DNA of 64,000 nucleotides, from the NCBI RefSeq assembly GCF_947260015.1, contig NZ_CAMYOM010000003.1:62001-126000 (forward strand). Direction: 5' to 3'. Below the pieces are notes generated by a model. It saw only the letters and a list, made by a program, of their open reading frames with translations. It had not been told where the DNA came from and searched no databases. The stretch comes from an uncultured Eudoraea sp. Its GTDB lineage: Bacteria > Bacteroidota > Bacteroidia > Flavobacteriales > Flavobacteriaceae. How positions within the stretch are numbered: position 1 is the stretch's first letter; each line of letters opens with the position of its first letter. The position numbers were made by a program, and so were the translations under genes. Shown here in pieces: positions 56,008-64,000 of the stretch.

Positions 56008-56691
56008 TTATAAAATATAAAAGATAATTCCAATTCTTAAAGGTCGGAATTCAATTGAATCTCCCTCAATAGTAGTTACACCATCGTTAAACAAATTACT
56101 TAATGCATAATAAGCATGCACATTAAAGGTGCTATAGCCAAAGTTTAGCATAACACCATATCTGAAATTACGAATATCGGAGTTATTAAAAGAAATCTTT
56201 GTCTCATTGGAGACAAACTTGGATCTACTACCTACAACATAGCCCAATTTCATTCCGGCGTAAACTCTCCAAAATTTATAATCACTAGGTGTGGATGTGC
56301 GCCATCTGAATTCTATGGGCATTTCTATAACATGAGTATCTAATTTATTGCGCTTATAAGATACATCGGAATCAAGAACAGTATATTCGAGACCACTCTC
56401 GGTTTCATTAACAAACAAGTTCGTGTAATAGTTATTATATGCATAACCTAAACCTATACCTATTCCAAAATTCCTGCGGCTGTTTAAAGGAATATCCTTT
56501 ATAAATCCGCCTTGTAATCCATAAGAAAAATTACCCTGAGTGACTCCATTAGGTTTATTCAGTATAAAGTTATACGTTATACCAAGATAAAATTGATCTT
56601 CCAGGTATTTAAGATCTTCGACTTCAGCATTCTCCTGCGCGCAAAGATTTATAGTGAAACCCAAAATTAAAAATAGTGTAAAGCGTTTCAT
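56008..56691 (-). CDS. Outer-membrane beta-barrel protein, PorT-like
   Basis: A 227-residue protein with a signal peptide (first 18 residues, ending CAQ). It then has an alternating beta pattern of eight or more strands (NFGIGIGLGYAYNNYY, WRVYAGMKLGYVVGS, RYGVMLNFGYSTFNVHAYYA) and the aromatic C-terminal strand LRIGIIFYIL. The sequence resembles the PorT/SprT component of the type IX secretion system. The symbol is left blank because the barrel family is broad. The next gene upstream on the strand belongs to the ExbB/ExbD operon, from which it is separated by a strong terminator. Confidence 0.65.
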   Translation of the reverse strand: MKRFTLFLILGFTINLCAQENAEVEDLKYLEDQFYLGITYNFILNKPNGVTQGNFSYGLQGGFIKDIPLNSRRNFGIGIGLGYAYNNYYTNLFVNETESGLEYTVLDSDVSYKRNKLDTHVIEMPIEFRWRTSTPSDYKFWRVYAGMKLGYVVGSRSKFVSNETKISFNNSDIRNFRYGVMLNFGYSTFNVHAYYALSNLFNDGVTTIEGDSIEFRPLRIGIIFYIL

Positions 56692-56732
56692 AGGACTTTA
56701 AAGGTAAATAATAAACGAAACTAAGAGTATAA

Positions 56733-56768
56733 AAAAAGCGCTTCAAAATATATTTTGAAGCGCTTTTT
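56733..56768. terminator. Strong terminator of the exbB-exbD operon
   Basis: AAAAAGCGCTTCAAAA pairs perfectly with TTTTGAAGCGCTTTTT around TATA: a 16-bp stem with T-runs on both strands. It lies 30 bp past the last exbD gene. Confidence 0.9.
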
Positions 56769-56797
56769 ACTATTATTTAAATATGAAAGTTAATTCT

Positions 56798-57280
56798 TTA
56801 CTCCAAATTTCTAAAAGCATCACCCTCATAGGTAGTATAATTAACCTTTAGAGCGTTAACTTTTCTTAACTCCTGTTTAATATCTGCTATAAGACCCATG
56901 TTGGCACCTTTATCCACTTTAAGGGCAGTAGTTAGAACATTCTGTAATTCCTGCGATTTTTTAGCTCTTTCCTGCAAAATAAAATCTCCAACTTCTGAAA
57001 CGTTTGCAAATTTATCGTTCAGTTGTATTTTTGGTTCAGTACCAAAAACCTTCTGATATTCCCGAGTGGGTTTACCCACATAGATGTACAATACTCTATC
57101 CTTTTTTTCCAACTTCTTCACCTCACTAGCATTTGGTAAGGTATTCATAACCATTAACGAGCTATCTTTCATTACGGTTACAGTCATAAAAAAGAACAAT
57201 AGCATAAAAACAATATCAGGCAAGGAAGCCGTTGATACCGCGGGTAGATCCCCATCTTTTTTCTTATTAAATTTTGCCAT
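56798..57280 (-). CDS. exbD: Biopolymer transport protein ExbD, second copy
   Basis: A 160-residue protein with one N-terminal membrane helix (about 20-42; LPDIVFMLLFFFMTVTVMKD) that carries the conserved aspartate (D23) for proton flow. A periplasmic domain with the ExbD/TolR fold follows (RVLYIYVGKPTREYQ). Family members pair with ExbB to harness the proton gradient for TonB. It is 20 bp after the first exbD and is the last gene of the operon. Confidence 0.92.
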   Translation of the reverse strand: MAKFNKKKDGDLPAVSTASLPDIVFMLLFFFMTVTVMKDSSLMVMNTLPNASEVKKLEKKDRVLYIYVGKPTREYQKVFGTEPKIQLNDKFANVSEVGDFILQERAKKSQELQNVLTTALKVDKGANMGLIADIKQELRKVNALKVNYTTYEGDAFRNLE

Positions 57281-57300
57281 AATTATAACTTAACTCAAGG

Positions 57301-57909
57301 TTAATTACTAGTTGATGTTTCTGCCTCGGATAATTTTTGAGGAAAGATTCCCTGTACTTTCTGAACCTTTTCTTTTAATTCATCCCTAATTCTCGCTGGT
57401 GTTTCAGGATTAAGAAATTCTGATTCCATTTCCGTAAAGTTTCTTCCGTAAAGACGTTGTGCTTCTCTATTTCGAAGGTCATTATAAGCACCTACCAACT
57501 CATTTTGTACTGTTATATAGGTGCCATACTTGGTTTCACGATCATTTTTTAGAGATATAATTGCTTTTAACGGGTTATCTGAAGAACTGGCATCTTTTTT
57601 ACCCCTACAATAACTACAGCTACCATCACCTCCATTATCGAGAAATGCGATAGCTTTCGCTCTTAGATTTTTAAGTTCAAGCAACTCTTCTTCAACCAGC
57701 AACTGACCATTTTTATTGATATTAACCGTAAAAATATTCTTTTGCTTAATAACAACGTCTGTGTCTGGCGGCTCCATTGGCGGAAGCATCCTGTCTAATC
57801 CCGCATCTGTTTCAATAGTAGTAGTAACTAAGAAAAAGATAAGCAATAAGAAAGCAATATCTGCCATAGATCCTGCATTAACTTCTGGTGGTCCTCCTCT
57901 TCTGGGCAT
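57301..57909 (-). CDS. exbD: Biopolymer transport protein ExbD, first copy
   Basis: A 202-residue ExbD/TolR family protein. It begins MPRRGGPPEVNAGSMADIAF with a membrane helix (15-33) that contains the conserved aspartate (D17). The periplasmic part includes a small CSYCRGK insertion (two cysteines) not usual for ExbD, perhaps a disulfide. It lies 12 bp after the 147-residue membrane protein and 20 bp before the second exbD. Two different ExbD subunits per ExbB are usual in Bacteroidota. Confidence 0.92.
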   Translation of the reverse strand: MPRRGGPPEVNAGSMADIAFLLLIFFLVTTTIETDAGLDRMLPPMEPPDTDVVIKQKNIFTVNINKNGQLLVEEELLELKNLRAKAIAFLDNGGDGSCSYCRGKKDASSSDNPLKAIISLKNDRETKYGTYITVQNELVGAYNDLRNREAQRLYGRNFTEMESEFLNPETPARIRDELKEKVQKVQGIFPQKLSEAETSTSN

Positions 57910-57921
57910 AGTTTAAATGTT

Positions 57922-58365
57922 TTATTTGTTAGTCATATTCTTAAATGCACCCATTACCATAGCTGCAATTGCTATTAGCACAAGTAGAAAAAACATATTG
58001 AGACCAGTCCCAATTCTTCTTATCGTAGATTCTGAAGTTTCAATACCCCTGCCGGCCATTTCTTCAATACTTACATCCGTACCACTAGCAAGAACATAAG
58101 AAATGAGAACAACCACTACAAACCCACCAATTACCATTAGGGTCTTTTTCAGGCTTTTCGGATTTGCAAATAAATTCTTAAGTGTGAAAACAAGACTTAC
58201 GACTACTGCAAAACCCAATAGAAGGTAGGTGATAATGAACATAAAGTTCATCGCACCACTTCCTACCGCTTCTGAAGCCGGAACATCTCTTCCTGGCAGT
58301 TGATACCAAAGTATCGCAGATAACGCTCCTAAAACAACCAATACTATTTTAATAATTTTATTCAT
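57922..58365 (-). CDS. Membrane protein of the exb operon, function unknown
   Basis: A 147-residue protein with four hydrophobic helices (about 3-20, 42-62, 78-97 and 127-142). The loop between helices 1 and 2 reads WYQLPGRDVPASEAVGSGAM. It sits between exbB and exbD with gaps of 24 and 12 bp. A gene of this kind is regularly found at this place in Flavobacteriaceae, which suggests an accessory part of the ExbB/ExbD motor. No enzymatic motif is seen. Confidence 0.8.
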   Translation of the reverse strand: MNKIIKIVLVVLGALSAILWYQLPGRDVPASEAVGSGAMNFMFIITYLLLGFAVVVSLVFTLKNLFANPKSLKKTLMVIGGFVVVVLISYVLASGTDVSIEEMAGRGIETSESTIRRIGTGLNMFFLLVLIAIAAMVMGAFKNMTNK

Positions 58366-58389
58366 AATATTTATTATTTAGTGTGCGAT

Positions 58390-59184
58390 TTATTTTTTGT
58401 TGTCTACCAACATATCGATCAAACTGATCGACGAATCTTCCATATCATTTACTATACTATCTATTTTAGCAATAATATAATTATAGAAAATCTGAAGAAT
58501 AATAGCAGTTATAAGACCAAAAACCGTAGTTAATAAAGCTACCTGAATATCCCCTGCAATTAATGATGCACTAAGGTTACCAACAGCACTAATCTTTTGG
58601 AAGGCCTGGATCATACCAATAACCGTTCCCATGAATCCTAACATAGGTGCAATAGCTATAAATAAAGATAACCAGGAAACATTTTTCTCTAATTGTCCCA
58701 TCTGAACACCACCATAGGCAACAACTGCTTTTTCAGCTGATTCAATACTCTCGTTTGCTCTGTCCAAGCCCTGGTAATAAATAGAAGCAACCGGTCCTTT
58801 TGTATTTCTGCATATCTCTTTTGCAGCTTCGATACCTCCTGATGCCAAAGCATCTTCAACTTGTTGTTTCAATTTTGTAGTATTCGTACTTGCCATATTC
58901 AAATAAATGATTCTTTCAATGGCAACAGCCAAACCTAAAATCAAACATAATAAAACAATCCCCATAAAACCAGCTCCACCTTGAATAAACTGCTCTTTTA
59001 AAACCTGGGTAAAACCTTTGGCCGATTCTTCTGCTGCTTCATCCTGAAGCATAATTGCAGCCGTGGCTACAGTTGAAGATAAATTAGAAACTATTGCGTT
59101 CGCTTTCGCGCTTACTGTATTTGTGCTTAGAACAAATAACCCGGCTATGGCCAGGATCGAGAATAATCTTTTCATTTCTTTCAA
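58390..59184 (-). CDS. exbB: MotA/TolQ/ExbB proton channel family protein
   Basis: A 264-residue ExbB/TolQ protein. It starts with a cleavable or anchoring signal (FSILAIAGLFVLSTNTVSA), then has a membrane helix near 75-95 and the hallmark pair of helices near 165-230 (WLSLFIAIAPMLGFMGTVIG, DIQVALLTTVFGLITAIILQ). It makes the pentameric channel that, with ExbD, energises TonB. First gene of a four-gene operon. The start could be the ATG three codons later (MKRLFSIL). Confidence 0.92.
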   Translation of the reverse strand: MKEMKRLFSILAIAGLFVLSTNTVSAKANAIVSNLSSTVATAAIMLQDEAAEESAKGFTQVLKEQFIQGGAGFMGIVLLCLILGLAVAIERIIYLNMASTNTTKLKQQVEDALASGGIEAAKEICRNTKGPVASIYYQGLDRANESIESAEKAVVAYGGVQMGQLEKNVSWLSLFIAIAPMLGFMGTVIGMIQAFQKISAVGNLSASLIAGDIQVALLTTVFGLITAIILQIFYNYIIAKIDSIVNDMEDSSISLIDMLVDNKK

Positions 59185-59217
59185 ACTTAAATTTAGTTAG
59201 TTAATAGGGTTAAAGAT

Positions 59218-59270
59218 AAAAAAAAAATACAATTAAAAAATTAAAAAAAAAAATACAATTAAAAAATTAA
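59218..59270. repeat. AT-only tandem duplication upstream of exbB
   Basis: Two adjacent copies of a roughly 26-bp unit (A9-11, TACAATTAAAAAATT) lie 34-86 bp upstream of the exbB start. On the minus strand each copy contains AATTGTATTTTTT, so the duplicated stretch may overlap the promoter. Confidence 0.7.
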
Positions 59271-59391
59271 AACTTCATACTATTAAAAGGCTGATGCAAT
59301 TGAATTTGTCAAATCCTTCATGTTAGGAACAAAAAAGCTGAATTTAACTTCTTTAAAATCCCGAAGTAAAATACTAATTTCTAGTTTATTG

Positions 59392-59479
59392 CAGAGAGGA
59401 AGGGATTCGAACCCTCGATACACTTTTGATGTATACACACTTTCCAGGCGTGCGCCTTCGACCACTCGGCCACCTCTCT
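59392..59479 (-). tRNA. tRNA-Ser (anticodon GGA)
   Basis: The 88-nt class II tRNA has acceptor stem AGAGAGG/CCTCTCT, anticodon stem-loop CACGC-CTGGAAA-GTGTG (anticodon GGA, decoding TCC and TCT), a long variable arm and T loop GGTTCGAATCC. The discriminator is G, the serine identity base; CCA is not encoded. It lies 69 bp after the asparaginase gene on the same strand. Confidence 0.96.
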
Positions 59480-59548
59480 ATTCTGTAAATAACAGGGCGA
59501 GCAATTAACAAAAAAAAAATTGGTTTAAGAAACTTTACCCATTTAATT

Positions 59549-60577
59549 TTAAGTCAATTCTCCGCGTAATGACGTTTCAAAAATTGTTCTAAATGATTTA
59601 TGCGAAACACCACTACCTAATAGATACATAAGTTTGGTAATTGCCGATTCGGTGGTGATATCACCTCCATCAATAAGTTGTAATTTCTTAAGCTCTTCAC
59701 TCGTACTATATCTGCCCATAATTACTGAACCCCCTGAACACTGTGTTACATTGACAATATGCAGTCCATTATTTATAGCACCCTTTAAATCTGACAACAA
59801 CCAATCATCGGTAGGCGCATTGCCTGCACCATAGGTCTCAAAAACCAACCCTTTTAAGTTAGGTATGTTCAATATTCCCTGTAGCAATTCCCGACTAAAA
59901 CCTGGAAAAAGTTTAAAAATTGCAACATTGCTATCCATTATTTTATGGACTCTAAACTTTTTGTTTTTTTGATTTTTTAAAAGATAATTTTGATTGATCT
60001 TTAAATGAACACCTGATTCTGCCAGAGCAGGGAAGTTTAATGATGTGAATGCCTCAAAGTGCTCCGCATTAATTTTAGTAGTTCTGTTAGCACGGTATAA
60101 TTTATATTCAAAATACAGACAAACCTCCTGTATTACCGCTTGGTTATTTTCTTGCAAGGCAGCTATTTGAATAGAAGTGATTAGATTTTCCTTTGCATCT
60201 GTACGAAGATCCCCAATTGGCAATTGTGAACCGGTAAAAATTACAGGTTTAGAAAGGTTTTCAAGCATATAACTCAAAGCAGATGAAGAATAACTCATGG
60301 TATCACTGCCCTGAAGTACAACAAAGCCATCATATCTGTCGTAATGCTTCTCAATTATAGTAGCTATAGAAACCCAATGTGAAGGGTTCATATTGGAAGA
60401 GTCTAATGGTTTTTTAAATGAAATACTCTCAATTTTACACTCTAACTGACTTAATTCAGGGATATTACTGACCAACTTATTAAAATCGAAAGCCCTTAAA
60501 GTTCCCGAAGGGTAGTCTTTAACCATTCCTATTGTGCCTCCGGTATAGATAAGTAAAATGCTAACTTTTTTGCTCAT
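59549..60577 (-). CDS. ansA: Type I (cytoplasmic) L-asparaginase
   Basis: Hydrolyses L-asparagine to aspartate and ammonia. The 342-residue protein has the nucleophile motif ILLIYTGGTIGMVKD (catalytic threonine), VVLQGSDTMSYSSSAL with the second threonine, and the lysine-aspartate pair in LRTDAKENL. There is no signal peptide, so the cytoplasmic type I enzyme is indicated. The adjacent TatD gene is 64 bp upstream on the same strand and may be co-transcribed. Confidence 0.92.
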   Translation of the reverse strand: MSKKVSILLIYTGGTIGMVKDYPSGTLRAFDFNKLVSNIPELSQLECKIESISFKKPLDSSNMNPSHWVSIATIIEKHYDRYDGFVVLQGSDTMSYSSSALSYMLENLSKPVIFTGSQLPIGDLRTDAKENLITSIQIAALQENNQAVIQEVCLYFEYKLYRANRTTKINAEHFEAFTSLNFPALAESGVHLKINQNYLLKNQKNKKFRVHKIMDSNVAIFKLFPGFSRELLQGILNIPNLKGLVFETYGAGNAPTDDWLLSDLKGAINNGLHIVNVTQCSGGSVIMGRYSTSEELKKLQLIDGGDITTESAITKLMYLLGSGVSHKSFRTIFETSLRGELT

Positions 60578-60641
60578 TTAGCAAAGTGATTTTTTATTTT
60601 GTATTATTCTAGAATAAATGCTTTAAAAACTAAAAAATGCA

Positions 60642-61409
60642 CTATACCCCAAACACCTCTTTTGAATTCTGCGTCGTGATATTTGCAATCACCTTTTCAT
60701 CCAAATCATAGATCAGTGAGAGTTTTTTTAATACCTGAAGTAAATATACACTTTCATTGCGTTTACCTCTATAGGGTACAGGGGCTAAATAAGGGCTGTC
60801 TGTTTCCAATACAATATGATTCAAGTCAATCTTGTTTAAAAACGTATCGATTTTTCCATTTTTAAAGGTAACTACCCCTCCTATTCCCAGCTTCATATTA
60901 TAACTTAAAGCCCTTTTGGCTTGTTCTTCTGTACCAGTAAAACAATGAAATATTCCAAAAAGATCTTCTGCTTTTTCCTCCTCGAGCACCTCAAAAATTT
61001 CGTCAAAAGAATCTCTGCAATGAATTACTATAGGTAAGCCATACTTTTTAGCCAGGTGTATTTGGAATTTAAATGCCTCCTGCTGTTCATTTAAATAAGT
61101 CTTATCCCAATAGAGATCTATTCCTATCTCGCCTATAGCATAGAAATGCCTTTTTGATAACATAAGTTCAACATGTAAGAGCTCTTCTTTATAATTCTCC
61201 TTTACATGAGTTGGGTGTAATCCCATCATCAGAAATATGTTTTTGGGGTATTGCATTTCAAGATCCAACATTGATTTGGTATAGGAAGCATCAATAGACG
61301 GAATGAAAAAGCGTTCAATTCCGTGTTCAATGGCATTTCGTATAACCTTATCCCTATCCTCATCAAAGGCTTCACTATATAAATGGGTGTGTGTGTCTGT
61401 AATGATCAT
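60642..61409 (-). CDS. TatD family metal-dependent hydrolase
   Basis: A 255-residue TIM-barrel hydrolase. The metal ligands are visible: TDTHTHLY, the glutamate in YAIGEIGIDLYWDK, the histidines in PIVIHCRDS and FHCFTG, and the aspartate in LETDSPYLAP. TatD-family enzymes are 3'-5' DNases or related hydrolases. The promoter box ends 4 nt before the ATG, suggesting a leaderless mRNA, and is back to back with that of the retropepsin gene. Confidence 0.93.
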   Translation of the reverse strand: MIITDTHTHLYSEAFDEDRDKVIRNAIEHGIERFFIPSIDASYTKSMLDLEMQYPKNIFLMMGLHPTHVKENYKEELLHVELMLSKRHFYAIGEIGIDLYWDKTYLNEQQEAFKFQIHLAKKYGLPIVIHCRDSFDEIFEVLEEEKAEDLFGIFHCFTGTEEQAKRALSYNMKLGIGGVVTFKNGKIDTFLNKIDLNHIVLETDSPYLAPVPYRGKRNESVYLLQVLKKLSLIYDLDEKVIANITTQNSKEVFGV

Positions 61410-61413
61410 AGAG

Positions 61414-61421
61414 CAAAAATA
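61414..61421 (-). promoter_or_regulatory. -7 promoter element of the tatD-family gene
   Basis: TATTTTTG on the minus strand, only 4 nt before the ATG, matches TAnnTTTG. The transcript would have almost no leader. Confidence 0.45.
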
Positions 61422-61425
61422 GAAT

Positions 61426-61433
61426 TATCTTTG
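61426..61433 (+). promoter_or_regulatory. -7 promoter element of the retropepsin-like gene
   Basis: TATCTTTG on the plus strand, 16 nt before the ATG. Only 4 bp separate it from the opposing tatD box, so the two promoters probably compete. Confidence 0.45.
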
Positions 61434-61449
61434 TCAAAAAAAATATTAG

Positions 61450-61896
61450 ATGCTCAATCTGAAAAAAGTTTTAAAGAATAAAGGATATTCTAAAATTCCC
61501 CTGATAATAAGCGGCACTAATCATTTAGAGATTAATGCCAGTATTAATGGTATTACCGGACGTTTTATTTTAGACACGGGAGCATCGAATACATGTGTGG
61601 GGGTTGATAAAGCCAGTTATTTTAAACTTGTTTCAAAAGACTCTAAAATCAAAGCAGCGGGGGCTGGTGCTACCGATATGGAAACCCTTGTTTCAACAAA
61701 AAATAAAATTGAAATTGGCAGTTGGAAAAAGCAAAAGCAAAAGATAGTTGTTTTTGACCTGGTTCATGTAAATGAAGCCCTCAAAGCACATAAGTGTCTT
61801 CCCGTTGACGGGATTATAGGGGCAGATATTCTAATAAAATGTAAGGCTGTGATTGATTATGCTTCCGGGAATTTATTTTTGAAAAATAAAAAATAA
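61450..61896 (+). CDS. Retropepsin-like aspartic protease (clan AA)
   Basis: A 148-residue protein with the single-domain retropepsin signature FILDTGASNTCVG at about 38-50 (catalytic Asp in DTGAS) and a second hydrophobic-hydrophobic-Gly segment LPVDGIIGADIL. Like viral proteases, such proteins act as homodimers. No signal peptide is seen, so it is cytoplasmic. Bacterial homologues have poorly known targets. The gene is divergent from the TatD gene. Confidence 0.87.
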   Translation: MLNLKKVLKNKGYSKIPLIISGTNHLEINASINGITGRFILDTGASNTCVGVDKASYFKLVSKDSKIKAAGAGATDMETLVSTKNKIEIGSWKKQKQKIVVFDLVHVNEALKAHKCLPVDGIIGADILIKCKAVIDYASGNLFLKNKK

Positions 61897-61924
61897 CCTT
61901 TGCGACATTCTACTCGAAAAGCAT

Positions 61925-63148
61925 CTACAACTCAAGCGCTTTTTCGGGAGATCCTTCCATCAATAATTCCACTGGGTTTTCCAAAGCCTCTTTTAAGGCA
62001 ACCAGAAATCCAACAGATTCTTTACCATCAATAATTCGATGATCATAGGATAGTGCAACGTACATCATTGGCGCGATAACTATTGCTCCTTCCTTAACCA
62101 CAGGTCGTTCTAGTATATTATGCATTCCGAGAATTCCGCTTTGCGGCGGATTTATTATTGGCGTTGATAACATTGAACCAAAAACCCCGCCATTAGAAAT
62201 GGTAAAAGTACCTCCTGTCATTTCGTCAACAGTAATCTGTCCATCACGGGCTCTCAATGCAAGGCGTTTCACTTCTGCTTCTATACCTCTAAAAGTAAGG
62301 TTTTCGGCATTTCTTATAACAGGTACCATTAGACCTTTAGGCCCGGAAACGGCAATGCTTATATCGCAAAAATCAAAAGAGAGCATCTCTTTACCATCAA
62401 TCATCGAATTTACAGAAGGGTACATCTCCAAAGCCCTTATCACTGCCTTGGTAAAAAACGACATAAATCCAAGACTTACATCATATTTATCTTTAAAAAT
62501 TTCTTTGTATTGTTTTCTCAAAGCAAAAACTGCCGACATGTCTACTTCATTAAAAGTAGTAAGCATGGCTGTTTCGTTTTTAGCAGCTACCAGGCGTTCC
62601 GCCACTTTACGTCTTAGCATGGAAAGTTTAGTCCTGTGCTCACCACGACTTCCACCTGTAGGGCTACCCATTGAAGGCACAGATTTCACTGCATCTTCTT
62701 TGGTAATTCTACCTTCTTTGCCGGTTCCGTTCAAACTTGCAGGATCTATACCTTTCTCGTCAAGTATTTTCCTGGCAGCAGGTGAAGGTACTCCCTTAGC
62801 ATAGGATTCTTTCTCAATTTCTTTCCTGGCAGGTTCTTTATGTTCAACTGTAACTTTAGTTTTATCAACCTTTTGTTCTTCGGTTTTTACAGCTCCATCT
62901 TTTGGCTTTTTAGCACTTGTATCTATAAGACAGACAACTGCTCCAACAGCTACAGCGTCACCTTCTTCTGCTTTCAAGGTAATTATACCGCTTTCTTCAG
63001 CCGGTAATTCCAGGGTCGCTTTGTCTGAATCTACCTCAGCAATTGCCTGGTCCTTCTCCACATAATCTCCATCACTAACCAGCCATTCTGCTATTTCAAC
63101 TTCAGTAATGGATTCACCCGGAGATGGAACTTTCATTTCTAAAATCAT
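61925..63148 (-). CDS. odhB: Dihydrolipoyllysine-residue succinyltransferase, E2 of 2-oxoglutarate dehydrogenase
   Basis: The E2 core of the 2-oxoglutarate dehydrogenase complex in the TCA cycle. The 407-residue protein has a lipoyl domain (1-75) with the lipoylated lysine in [11 protein letters not shown], a Lys/Glu-rich linker, an E1/E3-binding domain (about 118-155; [20 protein letters not shown]) and the catalytic acyltransferase domain with SYDHRIIDG and the [13 protein letters not shown] region. The odhA gene (E1) is not in the window. It lies 25 bp after the M23-like gene on the same strand. Confidence 0.95.
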   Translation of the reverse strand: MILEMKVPSPGESITEVEIAEWLVSDGDYVEKDQAIAEVDSDKATLELPAEESGIITLKAEEGDAVAVGAVVCLIDTSAKKPKDGAVKTEEQKVDKTKVTVEHKEPARKEIEKESYAKGVPSPAARKILDEKGIDPASLNGTGKEGRITKEDAVKSVPSMGSPTGGSRGEHRTKLSMLRRKVAERLVAAKNETAMLTTFNEVDMSAVFALRKQYKEIFKDKYDVSLGFMSFFTKAVIRALEMYPSVNSMIDGKEMLSFDFCDISIAVSGPKGLMVPVIRNAENLTFRGIEAEVKRLALRARDGQITVDEMTGGTFTISNGGVFGSMLSTPIINPPQSGILGMHNILERPVVKEGAIVIAPMMYVALSYDHRIIDGKESVGFLVALKEALENPVELLMEGSPEKALEL

Positions 63149-63173
63149 GCCTTACACTTTTATAATGGTTTCT

Positions 63174-63986
63174 TTAATTACTATTACTAATAAAATCTTC
63201 TTTAACCGGAAGATAATCCAATCTAATCTCTCCATTGACCTTTATGCGGTCAAAATATAATTTGGCCCCTATTGAATCTTCCATATCTGCAGCATTTTGC
63301 AAGTTTAAATGTAAGTGAGCTTCCATTGAATTTCCGGAGTTACCACATTTCGCAAGGATTTCTCCTTGCCTTATGTCCTGCCCTTCCTCAACAAAAATAG
63401 AACCTTTCATTAAATGGGCCAGAAGTATGAACTCATCCTTATTAGTCTGCAAAACTATCGTATTTCCTGTAAGTTGCTGCAGATTCGTTTCTCCCGGAAT
63501 ATTATCAGGGACCCCATCAATAACTGTAACCACCCTGGCATCACATGGAGCAATGATATCTTCTCCGAAAGCAAAATAGTTTTCGTTAAGCAAAGGATCT
63601 CCATCGTGAGAGGAACCATCTATTACCTTCATGATGTCATAGGCATATTGCTGTGTCACCTCTTTCACATGATCATTCTGCGCTTCCGTAACACCTCCCC
63701 AATATACAAACCATTCCCCATTAAATGGTAAACTCATGAATGTTGTATTCCTATTCAATATCGGGATCCCCAGCTGCTTTGGTGTGGAGATTAACAAACC
63801 GTTTATCTTACTCTGAGGCGATAGTGTAACTGTCAAATCTGCTACCGATTTGTCAAAAACCACTCTGTAAACATGAGCACCTTCCCGTAGCGTATAAAAC
63901 TGCATGGATTTAATATCACCCGTCAACCGGTTTATATTATTTTCAAAGAAATTTCTGGTTTCGATATTTGTATATGTATTTTTCAT
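63174..63986 (-). CDS. M23-like peptidase domain protein with a replaced metal ligand
   Basis: At least 270 residues. The C-terminal half is a lysostaphin-type LytM domain: FAFGEDIIAPCDARVVTVID, NTIVLQTNKDEFILLAHLMK and EAHLHLNLQ with the HxH pair (H224, H226). The first zinc ligand, normally the H of HxxxD, is Q113 in QYAYD (D117). This suggests a non-catalytic or altered site. The N-terminal part has no named domain. The ATG lies 15 bp from the right edge and the frame stays open to it, so the true start could be upstream. Confidence 0.75.
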   Translation of the reverse strand: MKNTYTNIETRNFFENNINRLTGDIKSMQFYTLREGAHVYRVVFDKSVADLTVTLSPQSKINGLLISTPKQLGIPILNRNTTFMSLPFNGEWFVYWGGVTEAQNDHVKEVTQQYAYDIMKVIDGSSHDGDPLLNENYFAFGEDIIAPCDARVVTVIDGVPDNIPGETNLQQLTGNTIVLQTNKDEFILLAHLMKGSIFVEEGQDIRQGEILAKCGNSGNSMEAHLHLNLQNAADMEDSIGAKLYFDRIKVNGEIRLDYLPVKEDFISNSN

Positions 63987-64000
63987 CCCCGCATCGTACA

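Noticed and set aside
1-64000. CRISPR arrays, rRNA genes, prophage or integrase genes, plasmid origins
   Set aside because: None was seen. There are no evenly spaced repeats, no integrase or transposase frames, and no rRNA sequence; the only mobile candidate is the GIY-YIG element.

Overview
The window is a contiguous piece of an AT-rich bacterial chromosome that fits a member of the Flavobacteriaceae (phylum Bacteroidota). Grounds: Bacteroidota-type promoters (TTG, about 19-20 bp, TAnnTTTG) at several genes, almost no Shine-Dalgarno sequences, a type IX secretion (T9SS) sorting domain, a PorT-like outer-membrane protein, alternative complex III next to an aa3-type oxidase, and an S2 protein with a long C-terminal extension. 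About 48 protein genes, two tRNAs, one pseudogene, one gene remnant and one probable small mobile element are described. Most genes are core housekeeping.

Layout. 1-9.6 kb, all on the minus strand: the 5' end of ruvA, malic enzyme maeB, a sugar-type MFS transporter, queG, a SAM methyltransferase, a cytochrome P450 and ruvB. This is the most rearranged part. A 69-98 bp relic of the 5' end of queG lies between the P450 and the methyltransferase. A 440-bp GIY-YIG nuclease element, with terminal inverted repeats and a 12-bp flanking direct duplication, sits exactly between ruvB and the P450. 9.8-12.3 kb: pckA facing a DUF2807 protein. 12.4-24.2 kb: an eight-gene minus-strand respiratory operon, actA-actB-actC-actD-actE-actF-coxB-coxA, moving electrons from menaquinol through alternative complex III to cytochrome c oxidase. 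24.4-29.3 kb: a SPOR protein and the rimP-nusA-infB operon. 29.5-37.9 kb: a cation/proton antiporter, tRNA-Gln, a DUF2723 membrane protein, a thioredoxin-fold protein without CxxC, a phosphoesterase, cutC and a glycosylasparaginase.

38-49.4 kb: polA, a tiny T9SS-tagged protein, a lipocalin-like lipoprotein, rplM-rpsI, rpsB-tsf, a two-gene HTH/membrane-protein operon, an M61 peptidase, pyrH and frr. 49.5-56.7 kb: a 37-residue membrane peptide, an RND exporter, asnS, rpoN, a PAP2-like membrane protein and a PorT-like barrel. 56.8-59.2 kb: an ExbB/ExbD operon that would energise TonB-dependent outer-membrane transport. 59.4-64 kb: tRNA-Ser, type I asparaginase, a TatD nuclease, a retropepsin-like protease, odhB of the TCA cycle and an M23-like protein at the right edge.

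The strongest candidate for something undescribed is the GIY-YIG element at 8.13-8.59 kb. Its removal restores a ruvB-P450 gene pair with a 7-nt spacer. Other points are the queG relic, a helix-hairpin-helix tail shared by ActC and ribosomal protein S2, a terminator-like hairpin in the rimP leader, and an elaborate rpsB leader. All calls come from reading the sequence; no database search was run.
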